Assembly: GCA_947598825.1 (NCBI GenBank)
Contig: CANQFM010000034.1
Span: 1-33,761 of the forward strand
Length of the DNA: 33,761 nt
Reading direction: 5' to 3'
Source: an uncultured Eisenbergiella sp.
Lineage (GTDB): Bacteria > Bacillota > Clostridia > Lachnospirales > Lachnospiraceae
Of this stretch, positions 22,977 to 31,350 are shown in pieces; the first letter of the stretch is position 1; each line of letters opens with the position of its first letter. The translations under genes and the position numbers were made by a program. A model generated the notes under the pieces. That model searched no databases and was not told where the DNA came from. It worked only from the letters and a program-made list of their open reading frames with translations.

Positions 22977-24728
22977 ATGGGAATGATATTGCTGCAGTGG
23001 TGTTATTTAGCGATCACCTCGTTTTTGACGGGGTTTGCGTTGCTGCGGCCGTTTCAGAGGAAAAACGGATACCGGTTTTTTGGCGTTACTTCCTATATGA
23101 TGGCGGGATTAGCCGCCCTGAATGTTTATGCGGAGTATTATAGTCTGTTTGACGGCGTGGGGATAATGGCCAACCTGCTGGTAATGGTTTTTGATCTGGC
23201 AGCGTTTTGGATCCTGAGAAAACAGATCGGTTCCTTCCTGCGGGAGAAGCGGAAAGAGAACGGCCCCGGCCGACTGGCGCTGTATGCTTTTCTCATGCTG
23301 CTGCTGGCCTACGGTTCTTCCCGGGGATATATGCACTATGACACCGGGCTGTACCATGCCCAGAGCATCCGTTGGATCGAAGAATACGGAGTGGTTCCCG
23401 GGCTGGCCAATCTGCACAGCCGGTTCGGATACAACAGCGCCGCTTTCGCGCTCTGCGCGCTGTTTGGCGGCGCAGGGCTGACCCGGTATCCCATGCACTG
23501 TGTGCCCGGTTTTTTTGCGCTGCTGTGCGCCGTGAAATGTACGAAGCTGCTGCATCTGGCGGATAAGAAGCAGCGCAGGGTGCGGCTCTCCGATTTTCTA
23601 TACGCCGGCTGCATTTTCTATCTGACGGCGGTATTTAGGGAACTGGTATCGCCGGCTTCCGATTATTTCGCCATGCTGCTTTTGTTTTTCGTATCGATGA
23701 GCTGGGCAGAGCTTTGGGAACGGGAGGAAAGAGGGATCCTGCCTTACGCGCTGTTGGCGGAATGCCTGGTCTATGCCGTTACAGTCAAACTGTCCACAGC
23801 CCCCGTCCTTTTGCTGGCCCTCTATCCGGGCATATGCCTGCTGCGGGAAAAGAAGTGGAAACAGATCACCGGTTATCTGGCGCTAGGCGTTTTCATCGTT
23901 TTTCCGTACCTGGCCCGCAATGTGCTTATTTCCGGCTGGCTGCTCTATCCGTTCACCGTTTTGGATGTGTTTCCGGTGGACTGGAAATTGTCTAAGGGCT
24001 ATGCCGACAGTGATGCCAGCGAGATCCGGGTTTACGCCAAGGAGATCTATGACGTCCTCCAAAAAGATCAGCCCTTTTCGGTCTGGTTTCCCCATTGGTT
24101 TAAAGCCCAGACCGTGCTGGACAGGTTTTTGGTCCTGGCCGGCTGGCTGTGCGTACCGGCAGGGCTTTGTATGACGCCGGCCGCCGTCTGGCGGTGTTTT
24201 CAAAGCAGTAGGCGGGAAAAGCGGTCGGACGATGCGGAATGGCTCCCAGGGACCAAAGATATCCCCGGGGCGGAGAAGTTTTGGTACGGAGGCTATGCGC
24301 TGCTGGAGATGACAGCCCTTTTGGGGTTCTTTTTCTGGCAGTTTGGAGCGCCGCTGGTGCGGTATGGATATTTTTATGTGTTGTTCCTGCCGCTGGTCAC
24401 GGTTGGCAGCCTTTATGTGCGGTATCTGTCCGGGAAAAGGGGCGATTACGCCTTTGTGATATTACTGGTGGCTTTTTTGGGCTATCGGGGTTATAATTTA
24501 TATCATATGATAGCGGAATTCTGGCAGGCGCCTTATTATGTATATCAGCAGGATTACGGGATCTGGCCTGCGTCCACCTATGAGGTGGGCGGCGTCACCA
24601 TATATGTCCCGCTGGACAGGGGGCAGATCGGCTATGACAAGTTCCCTTCCTCGCCTGTGGTGCAGTCCATCGAACTGCGGGAAGGCACGTTGGAATCGGG
24701 ATTTCGGAAGAAGAACGCGGAGGATTGA
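22977..24728 (+). CDS. Large polytopic membrane protein, GT-C glycosyltransferase-like
   Basis: 583 residues from ATG 22977, preceded by AAAAGGAT; an ATG at 22932 in the same frame would add 15 polar residues. About 11-13 membrane helices are visible. The first large loop contains MHYDTGLYHAQSIRWIEEYG, with Asp, Tyr and His placed like the acidic loop of GT-C enzymes that use polyprenyl-phosphate sugars. The C-terminal part after the last helix is a soluble domain of about 70 residues. I recall similar proteins under the LIC_10190-type name, without a proven function. It may add a sugar from a lipid donor on the outer membrane face; a donor could come from the GtrB-like enzyme further down. 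It leads the operon, 3 bases before manC. Confidence 0.8.
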   Translation: MGMILLQWCYLAITSFLTGFALLRPFQRKNGYRFFGVTSYMMAGLAALNVYAEYYSLFDGVGIMANLLVMVFDLAAFWILRKQIGSFLREKRKENGPGRLALYAFLMLLLAYGSSRGYMHYDTGLYHAQSIRWIEEYGVVPGLANLHSRFGYNSAAFALCALFGGAGLTRYPMHCVPGFFALLCAVKCTKLLHLADKKQRRVRLSDFLYAGCIFYLTAVFRELVSPASDYFAMLLLFFVSMSWAELWEREERGILPYALLAECLVYAVTVKLSTAPVLLLALYPGICLLREKKWKQITGYLALGVFIVFPYLARNVLISGWLLYPFTVLDVFPVDWKLSKGYADSDASEIRVYAKEIYDVLQKDQPFSVWFPHWFKAQTVLDRFLVLAGWLCVPAGLCMTPAAVWRCFQSSRREKRSDDAEWLPGTKDIPGAEKFWYGGYALLEMTALLGFFFWQFGAPLVRYGYFYVLFLPLVTVGSLYVRYLSGKRGDYAFVILLVAFLGYRGYNLYHMIAEFWQAPYYVYQQDYGIWPASTYEVGGVTIYVPLDRGQIGYDKFPSSPVVQSIELREGTLESGFRKKNAED

Positions 24729-24731
24729 CGG

Positions 24732-25799
24732 ATGAAGACTTACGGTATCATTATGGCCGGCGGCGGCGGGACCAGGTTCTGGCCGCTGAGTACGAAGGCG
24801 GAGCCGAAACAGTTTTTGAACCTTTCGGGGAAGGATATCCTGGTGAATGAAACCATCGACCGGCAAAAAGGGTTTGTGAAGCAGGAGGATATCTTTGTCG
24901 TGACCAATGAGACCCAGGTCCCGCTGCTGCTTCAGCGCACCGGCGGCAGGATCCGTCCCGACCATGTGCTGGCCGAACCTGCGGCCCGCAATACGGCGGC
25001 CTGTATCGGCTACGCCGCCATGGAGATCATAAAGAAGTACGAAGACGGCGTGATGTGCATTTTTGCCGCGGATCATCACATCCGGGAGGAAGAAGCCTAT
25101 ACCCGGGTGATGCGGGAAGCGGTCCGCACGGCGCAGGAGACGGATGCGCTGGTGACCATTGGGATCCGGCCGGTCTTTGCCTCCACAGGATATGGGTATA
25201 TCAAAAACTGCTCGGTGGAAGGAAAGACGTACCGTAAGGTGGAGGAGTTTGTAGAAAAGCCTGACGCTGAGACGGCCCGGGCATATCTGGAGGCCGGCTG
25301 CTATGCCTGGAACAGCGGCATGTTCGTCTGGAAGGCTTCCACAATCCTGCGCTATTATGAACAGCTCCTTCCGGACGTCTATTCGTGTCTGACTGCGATC
25401 GGGGACGCCATGGGGACGGACGTAGAGCAGGAGACGATCCGCCGGGTGTATCCGGACATCCCGAAGATTTCCGTGGACTACGGGATCCTGGAGCGGGCCA
25501 GAGGCGTCCTGATGCTGGAAGGGGATTTCGGCTGGAGCGACGTGGGAAGCTGGGACACGCTGGATACGGTGCGCCCCAGGGATGAACAGGGCAATATCGT
25601 CTCCGGGGATACGTTGCTTCTGGACAGCCGGGACTGCGTGGTTTATGCCGGGGAAAAGCTCATCGCCGCGGTGGGTATGCAAAAGGTGGCGATCGTGGAG
25701 GGCAGGGATGCTATCCTGGTCTGCCCCCTGGCGGAAGCACAGCGGGTAAAACAGGTGGTGGAGACCCTGGAGAAAGCGGGCAGGACCGACCGCCTGTAA
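24732..25799 (+). CDS. manC: Mannose-1-phosphate guanylyltransferase
   Basis: A 355-residue nucleotidyltransferase that makes GDP-mannose from mannose-1-phosphate and GTP. The signature GGGGTRFWPLSTKAEPKQFL is at about 11-30, with AEPAARNTAACIGYAA and FAADHHI following. FVEKPD near 170 and WNSGMFVWK near 194 complete the substrate site. It lacks the C-terminal isomerase domain of bifunctional ManC/AlgA proteins, so it makes only GDP-mannose. No gmd or fcl follows, so mannose itself or another GDP sugar made elsewhere is the likely product used by this locus. It sits 3 bases behind the GT-C-like gene. Confidence 0.93.
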   Translation: MKTYGIIMAGGGGTRFWPLSTKAEPKQFLNLSGKDILVNETIDRQKGFVKQEDIFVVTNETQVPLLLQRTGGRIRPDHVLAEPAARNTAACIGYAAMEIIKKYEDGVMCIFAADHHIREEEAYTRVMREAVRTAQETDALVTIGIRPVFASTGYGYIKNCSVEGKTYRKVEEFVEKPDAETARAYLEAGCYAWNSGMFVWKASTILRYYEQLLPDVYSCLTAIGDAMGTDVEQETIRRVYPDIPKISVDYGILERARGVLMLEGDFGWSDVGSWDTLDTVRPRDEQGNIVSGDTLLLDSRDCVVYAGEKLIAAVGMQKVAIVEGRDAILVCPLAEAQRVKQVVETLEKAGRTDRL

Positions 25800-25808
25800 C
25801 CGGAAGAA

Positions 25809-25903
25809 AGTCGAAAATACGCGAAAGTTCTCGATGGCTTTTCGTTTCAACCATGGTCTGCGGGTGCTAAGATGGGAGTACGGGAAATGTCGTTCCCGCA
25901 CTC
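25809..25903 (+). promoter_or_regulatory. Leader ahead of the Spo0A-like gene: 0A-box-like site and hairpin
   Basis: AGTCGAA (25809-25815) differs by one base from the Spo0A box TGNCGAA. A hairpin follows: GAGTACGGGAA (25876-25886) pairs with TTCCCGCACTC (25893-25903) with one mismatch and a six-base loop. No T-run follows it. The ribosome site AAGGAGG comes 15 bases later. The hairpin is clear; the binding site is tentative. Confidence 0.4.
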
Positions 25904-25930
25904 TGCGGTAGCCGGATAAGGAGGAACATC

Positions 25931-26296
25931 ATGGTAAACGAGATGAGAAGCGAGCTGGAAACGGAACGGTATATTTCGGAGCTGATGCTGGAACTGGGGA
26001 TTCCCGCCCATCTGCGGGGATATTATTATCTGCGGGAGGCCGTGCTGCTTTCCGTATCCGATATGGAACTGGTGGGCAGCGTGACCAAGCTTTTGTATCC
26101 TGTGGTAGCCAGACGGTATAAAACGACGCTGCAGCGAGTGGAGCGGGCGATCCGCAACGCGATCGAGGTGTCCTGGGAGAGAGGAAACCCGGAGGTGTTT
26201 GAAGAGCTGTTCGGATTCAGCCGGCTGACCGGTTCCGCCAGACCTACCAACAGCGAATATATCGCGCGGATCGCGGACCGGGTGCGGCTGGGGTGA
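25931..26296 (+). CDS. Solitary Spo0A C-terminal DNA-binding domain protein
   Basis: 121 residues that align along nearly their full length with the DNA-binding half of Spo0A. ELGIPAHLRGYYYLREAV, VTKLLYPVVARRYKTT, the recognition helix with RVERAIR (69-75), NAIEVSWERGN and RPTNSEYIARIADRVRL are all recognisable. No receiver domain is present, so it cannot be controlled by the phosphorelay in the Spo0A way. It probably binds 0A-box-like DNA, and may regulate this polysaccharide locus or compete with Spo0A. It lies between manC and a glycosyltransferase, with a 131-base leader and its own strong ribosome site. The start is not a truncation of a longer frame. Confidence 0.88.
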   Translation: MVNEMRSELETERYISELMLELGIPAHLRGYYYLREAVLLSVSDMELVGSVTKLLYPVVARRYKTTLQRVERAIRNAIEVSWERGNPEVFEELFGFSRLTGSARPTNSEYIARIADRVRLG

Positions 26297-26326
26297 TCCA
26301 GGGCGTAAGAGGAAAGGAATAGGTAG

Positions 26327-27274
26327 ATGAGTACAAGGGAGAAGGAGAAGCTGCTGAGCGTAGTGGTCCCCTGTTTTAATGAAGAGGAAAATGTGGGGGC
26401 GTTTTATGAAGAGCTTCTGAAAAACAGCCCTTTTTTTGAGGAAGAGGGGCTGGATCTGGAGATCCTGTATATCAACGACGGGTCCTCGGATGGGACGGCA
26501 GAGGCTGTCAAGCGGCTGCGCGGGCAGGACGAACGGGTGCATCTGGTTTCCTTTTCCCGCAACTTCGGGAAGGAAGCGGCGATCTACGCGGGGCTGTGCC
26601 GGGCGAAAGGGGACTATGTGGCGATGATGGACGCGGATCTGCAGGATCCGCCTTCCCTGCTGCCGGAAATGTTTTCCTATCTCGGACAGGGATATGACTC
26701 CGTGGCGACCCGGCGCGTCACCCGAAAAGGGGAGCCTCCGATCCGCTCTTTCTTTTCCCGTCTGTTCTATAAGCTCATGAACCGGATCTCCAAAACCGAA
26801 ATCGTGGACGGGGCCCGGGATTTCAGGCTTATGACCCGGCAGGTGGTGGATGCCATCCTGTCCATGTGCGAATACAACCGCTTCACCAAGGGCATTTACG
26901 GCTGGGTCGGCTATGAGACAAAGTGGATCGCCTATGAGAATGTGGAGCGGGCCCATGGAAAGACAAAATTCAATTTCTGGAAGCTGTTTTTATATTCCCT
27001 CGACGGCATCACGGCGTTTTCCACCGTGCCGCTGGCGATCTCGTCCGTGATCGGCCTGGTGTTCTGCATTGCGGCCTTCATTGCGATCCTGGCGCTGATC
27101 GTCAAAAATCTGTTCTATCACGATCCGGTGGCGGGCTGGCCCTCCCTGGCATGTATCATCCTGCTGGTCAGCGGCGTGCAGCTTTTCTGCGTGGGGATCC
27201 TGGGGCAGTATATGGCCAAAGCCTACCTGGAAGTGAAAAAACGCCCGATCTATCTGGTAAAGGAAGAATTTTGA
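26327..27274 (+). CDS. GtrB/DPM1-like GT2 polyprenyl-phosphate glycosyltransferase
   Basis: A 315-residue GT2 enzyme. VVVPCFNEEENV at residues 12-23 opens the GT-A fold; D102-A-D104 in MMDADLQDPP binds the metal-nucleotide. SRNFGKEAAIYAGL and RDFRLM are typical of the GtrB/YfdH group. Two C-terminal membrane helices (about 234-262 and 270-296) anchor it. Such enzymes move glucose or a related sugar from a nucleotide to undecaprenyl phosphate on the inner face. That lipid sugar could feed a GT-C enzyme such as the first gene of this operon. Confidence 0.9.
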   Translation: MSTREKEKLLSVVVPCFNEEENVGAFYEELLKNSPFFEEEGLDLEILYINDGSSDGTAEAVKRLRGQDERVHLVSFSRNFGKEAAIYAGLCRAKGDYVAMMDADLQDPPSLLPEMFSYLGQGYDSVATRRVTRKGEPPIRSFFSRLFYKLMNRISKTEIVDGARDFRLMTRQVVDAILSMCEYNRFTKGIYGWVGYETKWIAYENVERAHGKTKFNFWKLFLYSLDGITAFSTVPLAISSVIGLVFCIAAFIAILALIVKNLFYHDPVAGWPSLACIILLVSGVQLFCVGILGQYMAKAYLEVKKRPIYLVKEEF

Positions 27275-27275
27275 C

Positions 27276-28037
27276 ATGGAAAGGGAGGAAACGGTCAGTA
27301 TCGTAATGCCCGTGTTCAATGCGGCCCCTTATCTCAGGGAGGCGGTAGAGAGCGTCCGAAACCAGACCTGGCAGGACTGGGAACTGCTCATGGTAGACGA
27401 TCATTCCCGGGACGACAGCCGCAGGATCATGGAGGAGCTGGCCCGGGAGGACGGGCGCATCCGCCTGTTTTCGACGGGAGAGGGAGAGAAGGGCGCGGCG
27501 AATGCGCGCAATCTGGGGACGCGCCATGCTGCGGGCCGCTATCTTGCCTTTCTGGATTCCGACGATCTGTGGATGGCGGAAAAGCTGGAAAAGGAGCTGG
27601 CTTTCCTGCGTCAGAAAGAGGCGGCCTTTGCTTTTACTTCCTATGAATTTGGAGACGAGGCGGCGCGCGGCACGGGAAAAGTGGTGCGGGCGCCCCAATG
27701 CCTGACGTATCAAAAGGCCCTGTCGCGGACGGTGATCTTTACCAGCACGGTGCTGTTCGACCTGGAGAAAATCCCTAAGGAACTTTTATATATGCCCAGG
27801 GTAGCCAGCGAAGATACCGCCACCTGGTGGCAGATTTTGCGGGCCGGTTATTGCGCCTATGGGCTGGAGGATACTCTGACGGTTTACCGCAGGCCGCAAA
27901 AGTCCCTGTCCTCCAATAAGCTTGCGGCGGTGTCGCGGATCTGGAATCTTTATCGCAGGCAGGAGAAGCTTTCTTTGGTAAGAAGCGCCTGGCATTTCTG
28001 CTTCTGGGCCCTGTTCGCCACGCTGCGCAGGATCTAG
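27276..28037 (+). CDS. Family 2 glycosyltransferase
   Basis: A 253-residue soluble GT2 enzyme. SIVMPVFNAAPYLREAVESV at 8-27, VDDHSRDDS near 40-48, GAANARNLG near 73-81 and the metal site D94-S-D-D97 are intact. The C-terminal part (YMPRVASEDTATWWQ) carries the ED acid pair expected for the catalytic base. Similar enzymes add one sugar to a lipid-linked oligosaccharide in capsule or exopolysaccharide clusters; the sugar cannot be read. It starts 1 base after the GtrB-like gene stops. Confidence 0.92.
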   Translation: MEREETVSIVMPVFNAAPYLREAVESVRNQTWQDWELLMVDDHSRDDSRRIMEELAREDGRIRLFSTGEGEKGAANARNLGTRHAAGRYLAFLDSDDLWMAEKLEKELAFLRQKEAAFAFTSYEFGDEAARGTGKVVRAPQCLTYQKALSRTVIFTSTVLFDLEKIPKELLYMPRVASEDTATWWQILRAGYCAYGLEDTLTVYRRPQKSLSSNKLAAVSRIWNLYRRQEKLSLVRSAWHFCFWALFATLRRI

Positions 28038-28096
28038 CGGGAACGCGCCGGCAGGCCGGTGAAGGGACGAAAGAATATCCTGAGAGGAACTGACAC

Positions 28097-29491
28097 ATGA
28101 GAAAGAGCGATTCTAAAAAGAGACTGTTTATTCTGGCGCTGTCCCTGCTGGGGCTGTGTATCCTGACTTCTTTTTATGCCCATGACTGGTTTGCCTATTA
28201 TTATCATCACATTGCCAGCAAGACCATGAACCGGTTCAATACCAACGGGCATCGTCTGATCATCTGTCTGTATTTTGCGCTGCTGTTTTTCTTTTCCAAT
28301 ACTTACGGGGCGTTAAAGATCGGCTACCTCAAGCCGATGGACATCTTTCTGTCCCAGTTGTTCGCCCTGCTCTGCGTCAATGTGATCTCCTATAGCCAGC
28401 TCAGCCTGATGTACGGCTGGTTTATGCTGGGCGGCCATCATATGATCTGGATGACGATAGAGCAACTGATCTTTTTTGCGCTGTGGGATTATCTGACAAA
28501 CCTGGCGTACCGGAAGATCTTTCCGCCCCGCCGCCTTCTTTTGGTGCATGGGGACCGGCCCATCGAGGATATCCTGAATAAGTTTGCTAGCCGGCAGGAC
28601 AAATACCGGGTGGAAAGGTGTATGAACATTCGGGAGGGATACGATGCCGTCCGGGAGGCGATAGAAGGATATGACGCCGTTGTGCTGTGGGATATCCCCA
28701 CCAGGGACCGCAACGTGCTTTTAAAGTATTGCTATAGCCGCTCTGTCCGCGTCTATATGATGCCGAAGATCCCGGACGTGATCATCAAGGGCAGCTCCCA
28801 GATCCATCTGTTCGACACCCCGATCCTGCTGACCCGGGAATACGCCCTGAACATAGAACAGCGGATCGTCAAGCGGGCCATCGATGTGGTATGTTCCCTG
28901 CTGCTTCTGGTGCTGGCGTCCCCCGTCATGCTGGTGACGGCCGTTTTGATCCGGCTGTACGACAGGGGACCGGTATTTTATAAGCAGGTGCGCTGTACGC
29001 AGAATACCCGGGAGTTTGAGATCCTGAAATTCCGCAGTATGCGGGTGGATGCGGAAAAGGACGGCGTGGCCCGTCTGGCGTCCAGGCACGACCCGCGCAT
29101 CACGCCTGTGGGAAGGTTCATCCGGGCCGTCCGCATCGATGAACTGCCGCAGTTGATCAATATCCTGCGGGGGGAAATGTCCTTTATCGGCCCCCGGCCG
29201 GAACGGCCGGAGATCATCGCCCAATATATGAAGGAGATGCCGGAGTTCGCATTCCGTATGAAGGTAAAGGCGGGGCTGGCCGGGTATGCCCAGGTCTATG
29301 GGAAATACAATACGACCCCTTATGATAAACTGAAACTGGATCTGTTTTATATCGAAAATTATTCCGTCTGGCTGGATGTAAAGCTGATGCTTTTGACCGC
29401 GAAGATCCTCTTTACGCCGGACAGCACGGAAGGGGTGGACGACCGACAGGTGACGGCGTTAAAGGAGCAGATGGAAGAGAACGAGAAATAA
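28097..29491 (+). CDS. Polyprenyl-phosphate sugar-1-phosphate transferase (initiating enzyme)
   Basis: A 464-residue protein that starts repeat-unit synthesis by transferring a sugar phosphate to undecaprenyl phosphate. Four hydrophobic helices lie near 9-26, 53-70, 84-101 and 108-130. They are followed by a Rossmann-like cytoplasmic linker (about 145-245) and the bacterial sugar transferase domain from K259 on (KRAIDVVCSLLLL). The catalytic RIDELPQ is at 346-352 and FIGPRPERPE at 363-372. It belongs to the large WbaP/CpsE-like type, not the short PglC type. AGAGGAA precedes the ATG. The sugar (glucose, galactose or another) is unknown. Confidence 0.93.
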   Translation: MRKSDSKKRLFILALSLLGLCILTSFYAHDWFAYYYHHIASKTMNRFNTNGHRLIICLYFALLFFFSNTYGALKIGYLKPMDIFLSQLFALLCVNVISYSQLSLMYGWFMLGGHHMIWMTIEQLIFFALWDYLTNLAYRKIFPPRRLLLVHGDRPIEDILNKFASRQDKYRVERCMNIREGYDAVREAIEGYDAVVLWDIPTRDRNVLLKYCYSRSVRVYMMPKIPDVIIKGSSQIHLFDTPILLTREYALNIEQRIVKRAIDVVCSLLLLVLASPVMLVTAVLIRLYDRGPVFYKQVRCTQNTREFEILKFRSMRVDAEKDGVARLASRHDPRITPVGRFIRAVRIDELPQLINILRGEMSFIGPRPERPEIIAQYMKEMPEFAFRMKVKAGLAGYAQVYGKYNTTPYDKLKLDLFYIENYSVWLDVKLMLLTAKILFTPDSTEGVDDRQVTALKEQMEENEK

Positions 29492-29500
29492 GGACGGACG

Positions 29501-30562
29501 GTGCGTATGCGAAAAAATGGTTCGCCGGAGAGACAAACGGAATATTGGGAAGAAGGGCTCGACCTGAAGCGGCTGGCCCTTTGCATGGGGAAAAAGGCAT
29601 GGAGGATCCTGGCGCTGTCCCTGGCCGGGGCGCTTCTGGGCGCTGCGCTTTATCTGGCCCTGCGCGCGGCCGCAGTCCGGGAGCCGAAGTACCGCGCGGA
29701 AGTGCTGTTTGCCATCCGCTATGACATCCGGGAAGAGGATGAAACGCTGAAAGCCTTTATCAACGAATATAACGCTTATACCTGGGGGGATGTGATGCGC
29801 TCCGATCCCGTGATCTGCCGGGTGATGGAAAAGCTGCCCCAGGTGGACAGGGCGGTGCTGGAGGCCTCCGTAGACACGGCCATCGCTTCCGACCCGGAGT
29901 TTCTGACAGCCGGCTTTACGGCGCCGGACGCAGCGCAGGCGGAGAAGATCCGGGACGCCTACGTCGGTGCGATGGCGGCCTTTGGGGAAACCATGAAGGA
30001 CCGGGGGCTGATGGCCATTGAGGCGTGGAAAACGTCCCCCGCCGTGCCGGTGGAAAAGGAAAACCGCGTGCTTTATGCCATGGAGCTGGGCGCCATTCTG
30101 GGGCTGATGGCCGGGGGCCTCTGGCTGGCCGCCTGCTGTGTGCTGGATGATTCCCTGCTGCTGGCTTCGGATATCGAGCGCCGTTATGCCTGCCCTGTGC
30201 TGGGCTACCGGACGGGACGCCCGGAAGCGGGATACGATCTGCGGCTGCGCGCGGATCTGGAGTATCTGTCCCGCCGGGGAGCGTATCGGGAAATCCCAGC
30301 CGACAGCCTTTTGCAGCCAGGGACGGACTGGGATGCGCTGCGCTATACCGCAGTCGTGCTGCTGGCCAAATGGGGAACGCCCTGCCTGCGGACGCTGGAG
30401 CTGGTGATCCGGGATCTCAAGGCGCAGGAGGTGACGCTGGCCGGCGTGATCGTTTCGGAGGCGGATGAAAAGTTCCTGGATCGCTATTACGGCTTTGGAT
30501 CCCCAAAAAAGAGCCGGGAAAATGACGGGGCGCACGGTGCGAAGAGAGGAAACGGGGAATGA
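29501..30562 (+). CDS. Wzz-like chain-length protein with a degenerate BY-kinase-like tail
   Basis: 353 residues from GTG 29501; ATG 29507 is a possible start. A membrane helix at about 35-56, an extracytoplasmic region and a second helix at about 192-214 with a proline motif before it (SPAVPVEKEN) fit a polysaccharide co-polymerase. The tail (about 215-340) resembles the end of tyrosine-kinase CpsD/Wzc proteins: SDIERRYACPVLGY, then a VVLLAKWGTP strand and VTLAGVIVSEADEKFLDRYYG. The nucleotide-binding core with Walker A is absent and no tyrosine-rich end is seen, so it is probably not a kinase. It likely sets polymer length with the EpsG-like polymerase. Confidence 0.8.
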   Translation: MRMRKNGSPERQTEYWEEGLDLKRLALCMGKKAWRILALSLAGALLGAALYLALRAAAVREPKYRAEVLFAIRYDIREEDETLKAFINEYNAYTWGDVMRSDPVICRVMEKLPQVDRAVLEASVDTAIASDPEFLTAGFTAPDAAQAEKIRDAYVGAMAAFGETMKDRGLMAIEAWKTSPAVPVEKENRVLYAMELGAILGLMAGGLWLAACCVLDDSLLLASDIERRYACPVLGYRTGRPEAGYDLRLRADLEYLSRRGAYREIPADSLLQPGTDWDALRYTAVVLLAKWGTPCLRTLELVIRDLKAQEVTLAGVIVSEADEKFLDRYYGFGSPKKSRENDGAHGAKRGNGE

Positions 30563-31347
30563 AGCTGCAGATCCTGGTTTCGGCGGTCAACGCCGACGTT
30601 TCCCAACTGGTCCGGACGATGCGCCTGCGGGCGGAGAGCATCATTGTCGATCAGGACGGGGAAAACAGATACGAGGAATTTGAATACGAGGGCCATCGGA
30701 TGCGCTGCTACCATTTTGCAGAGCGGGGCGTAGGCCTTTCGCGCAATACGGCCCTGATGCGCGCGGATGGGGAGATCTCCCTGTTTGCGGACGAGGATAT
30801 CGTATATGAGGACGGCGCTCCGGAACGGATCTGCGCGGCTTTTCTGGCGCATCCCGAGGCGGACGTGCTTCTTTTTAATGTCCGGGTAGAAGAAAAAAGG
30901 CGTACCTACTGGATCGACCGTTTCCACCGGGTGCGCTGGTATAACTGCGGCCGCTATCCCGCGTACAGCATTGCGGCGCGCACCGGGAGGCTGCACAGCA
31001 GAAACCTGACCTATCCGCTGCTGTTCGGCGGCGGCGCCCGGTATGCCAACGGAGAGGACAGCCTCTTTTTGTCGGACTGCCTGAAAGCGGGTTTGAGGAT
31101 CTATGCGGTGCCGGAGGAGATCGGAACGGAGATCCCAAGGCCCTCCACCTGGTTTCATGGATATGACGAAAAGTTCTTTCATGACAGAGGCGTGCTGTAT
31201 TTCGTCCTGTACGGTGGTTTGGCGCCCGTCATGGGGCTGCGTTTTTTGCACCGCAACAGAAAACGGATGTGTAGCGGCCGGATCGGCTTTCCTCAGGCCA
31301 AAAAACTGCTTTTTGCAGGGATCCGGGAGGGCAGAAAGGAACTGTAG
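30559..31347 (+). CDS. Atypical family 2 glycosyltransferase
   Basis: A 262-residue GT2-like protein overlapping the previous gene by 4 bases (ATGA). The N-terminus is shorter than usual: it begins LQILVSAVNAD and reaches IIVDQDGEN by residue 36, without the usual PxYN loop. RGVGLSRNTALMRADGEI and the metal site D78-E-D80 are clear. FGGGARYANGEDSLFLSDCL holds the ED pair of the catalytic base region. Specific sugar unknown. The C-terminal 70 residues are basic and aromatic and may touch the membrane. Confidence 0.85.
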   Translation: MKLQILVSAVNADVSQLVRTMRLRAESIIVDQDGENRYEEFEYEGHRMRCYHFAERGVGLSRNTALMRADGEISLFADEDIVYEDGAPERICAAFLAHPEADVLLFNVRVEEKRRTYWIDRFHRVRWYNCGRYPAYSIAARTGRLHSRNLTYPLLFGGGARYANGEDSLFLSDCLKAGLRIYAVPEEIGTEIPRPSTWFHGYDEKFFHDRGVLYFVLYGGLAPVMGLRFLHRNRKRMCSGRIGFPQAKKLLFAGIREGRKEL

Positions 31348-31350
31348 GCT

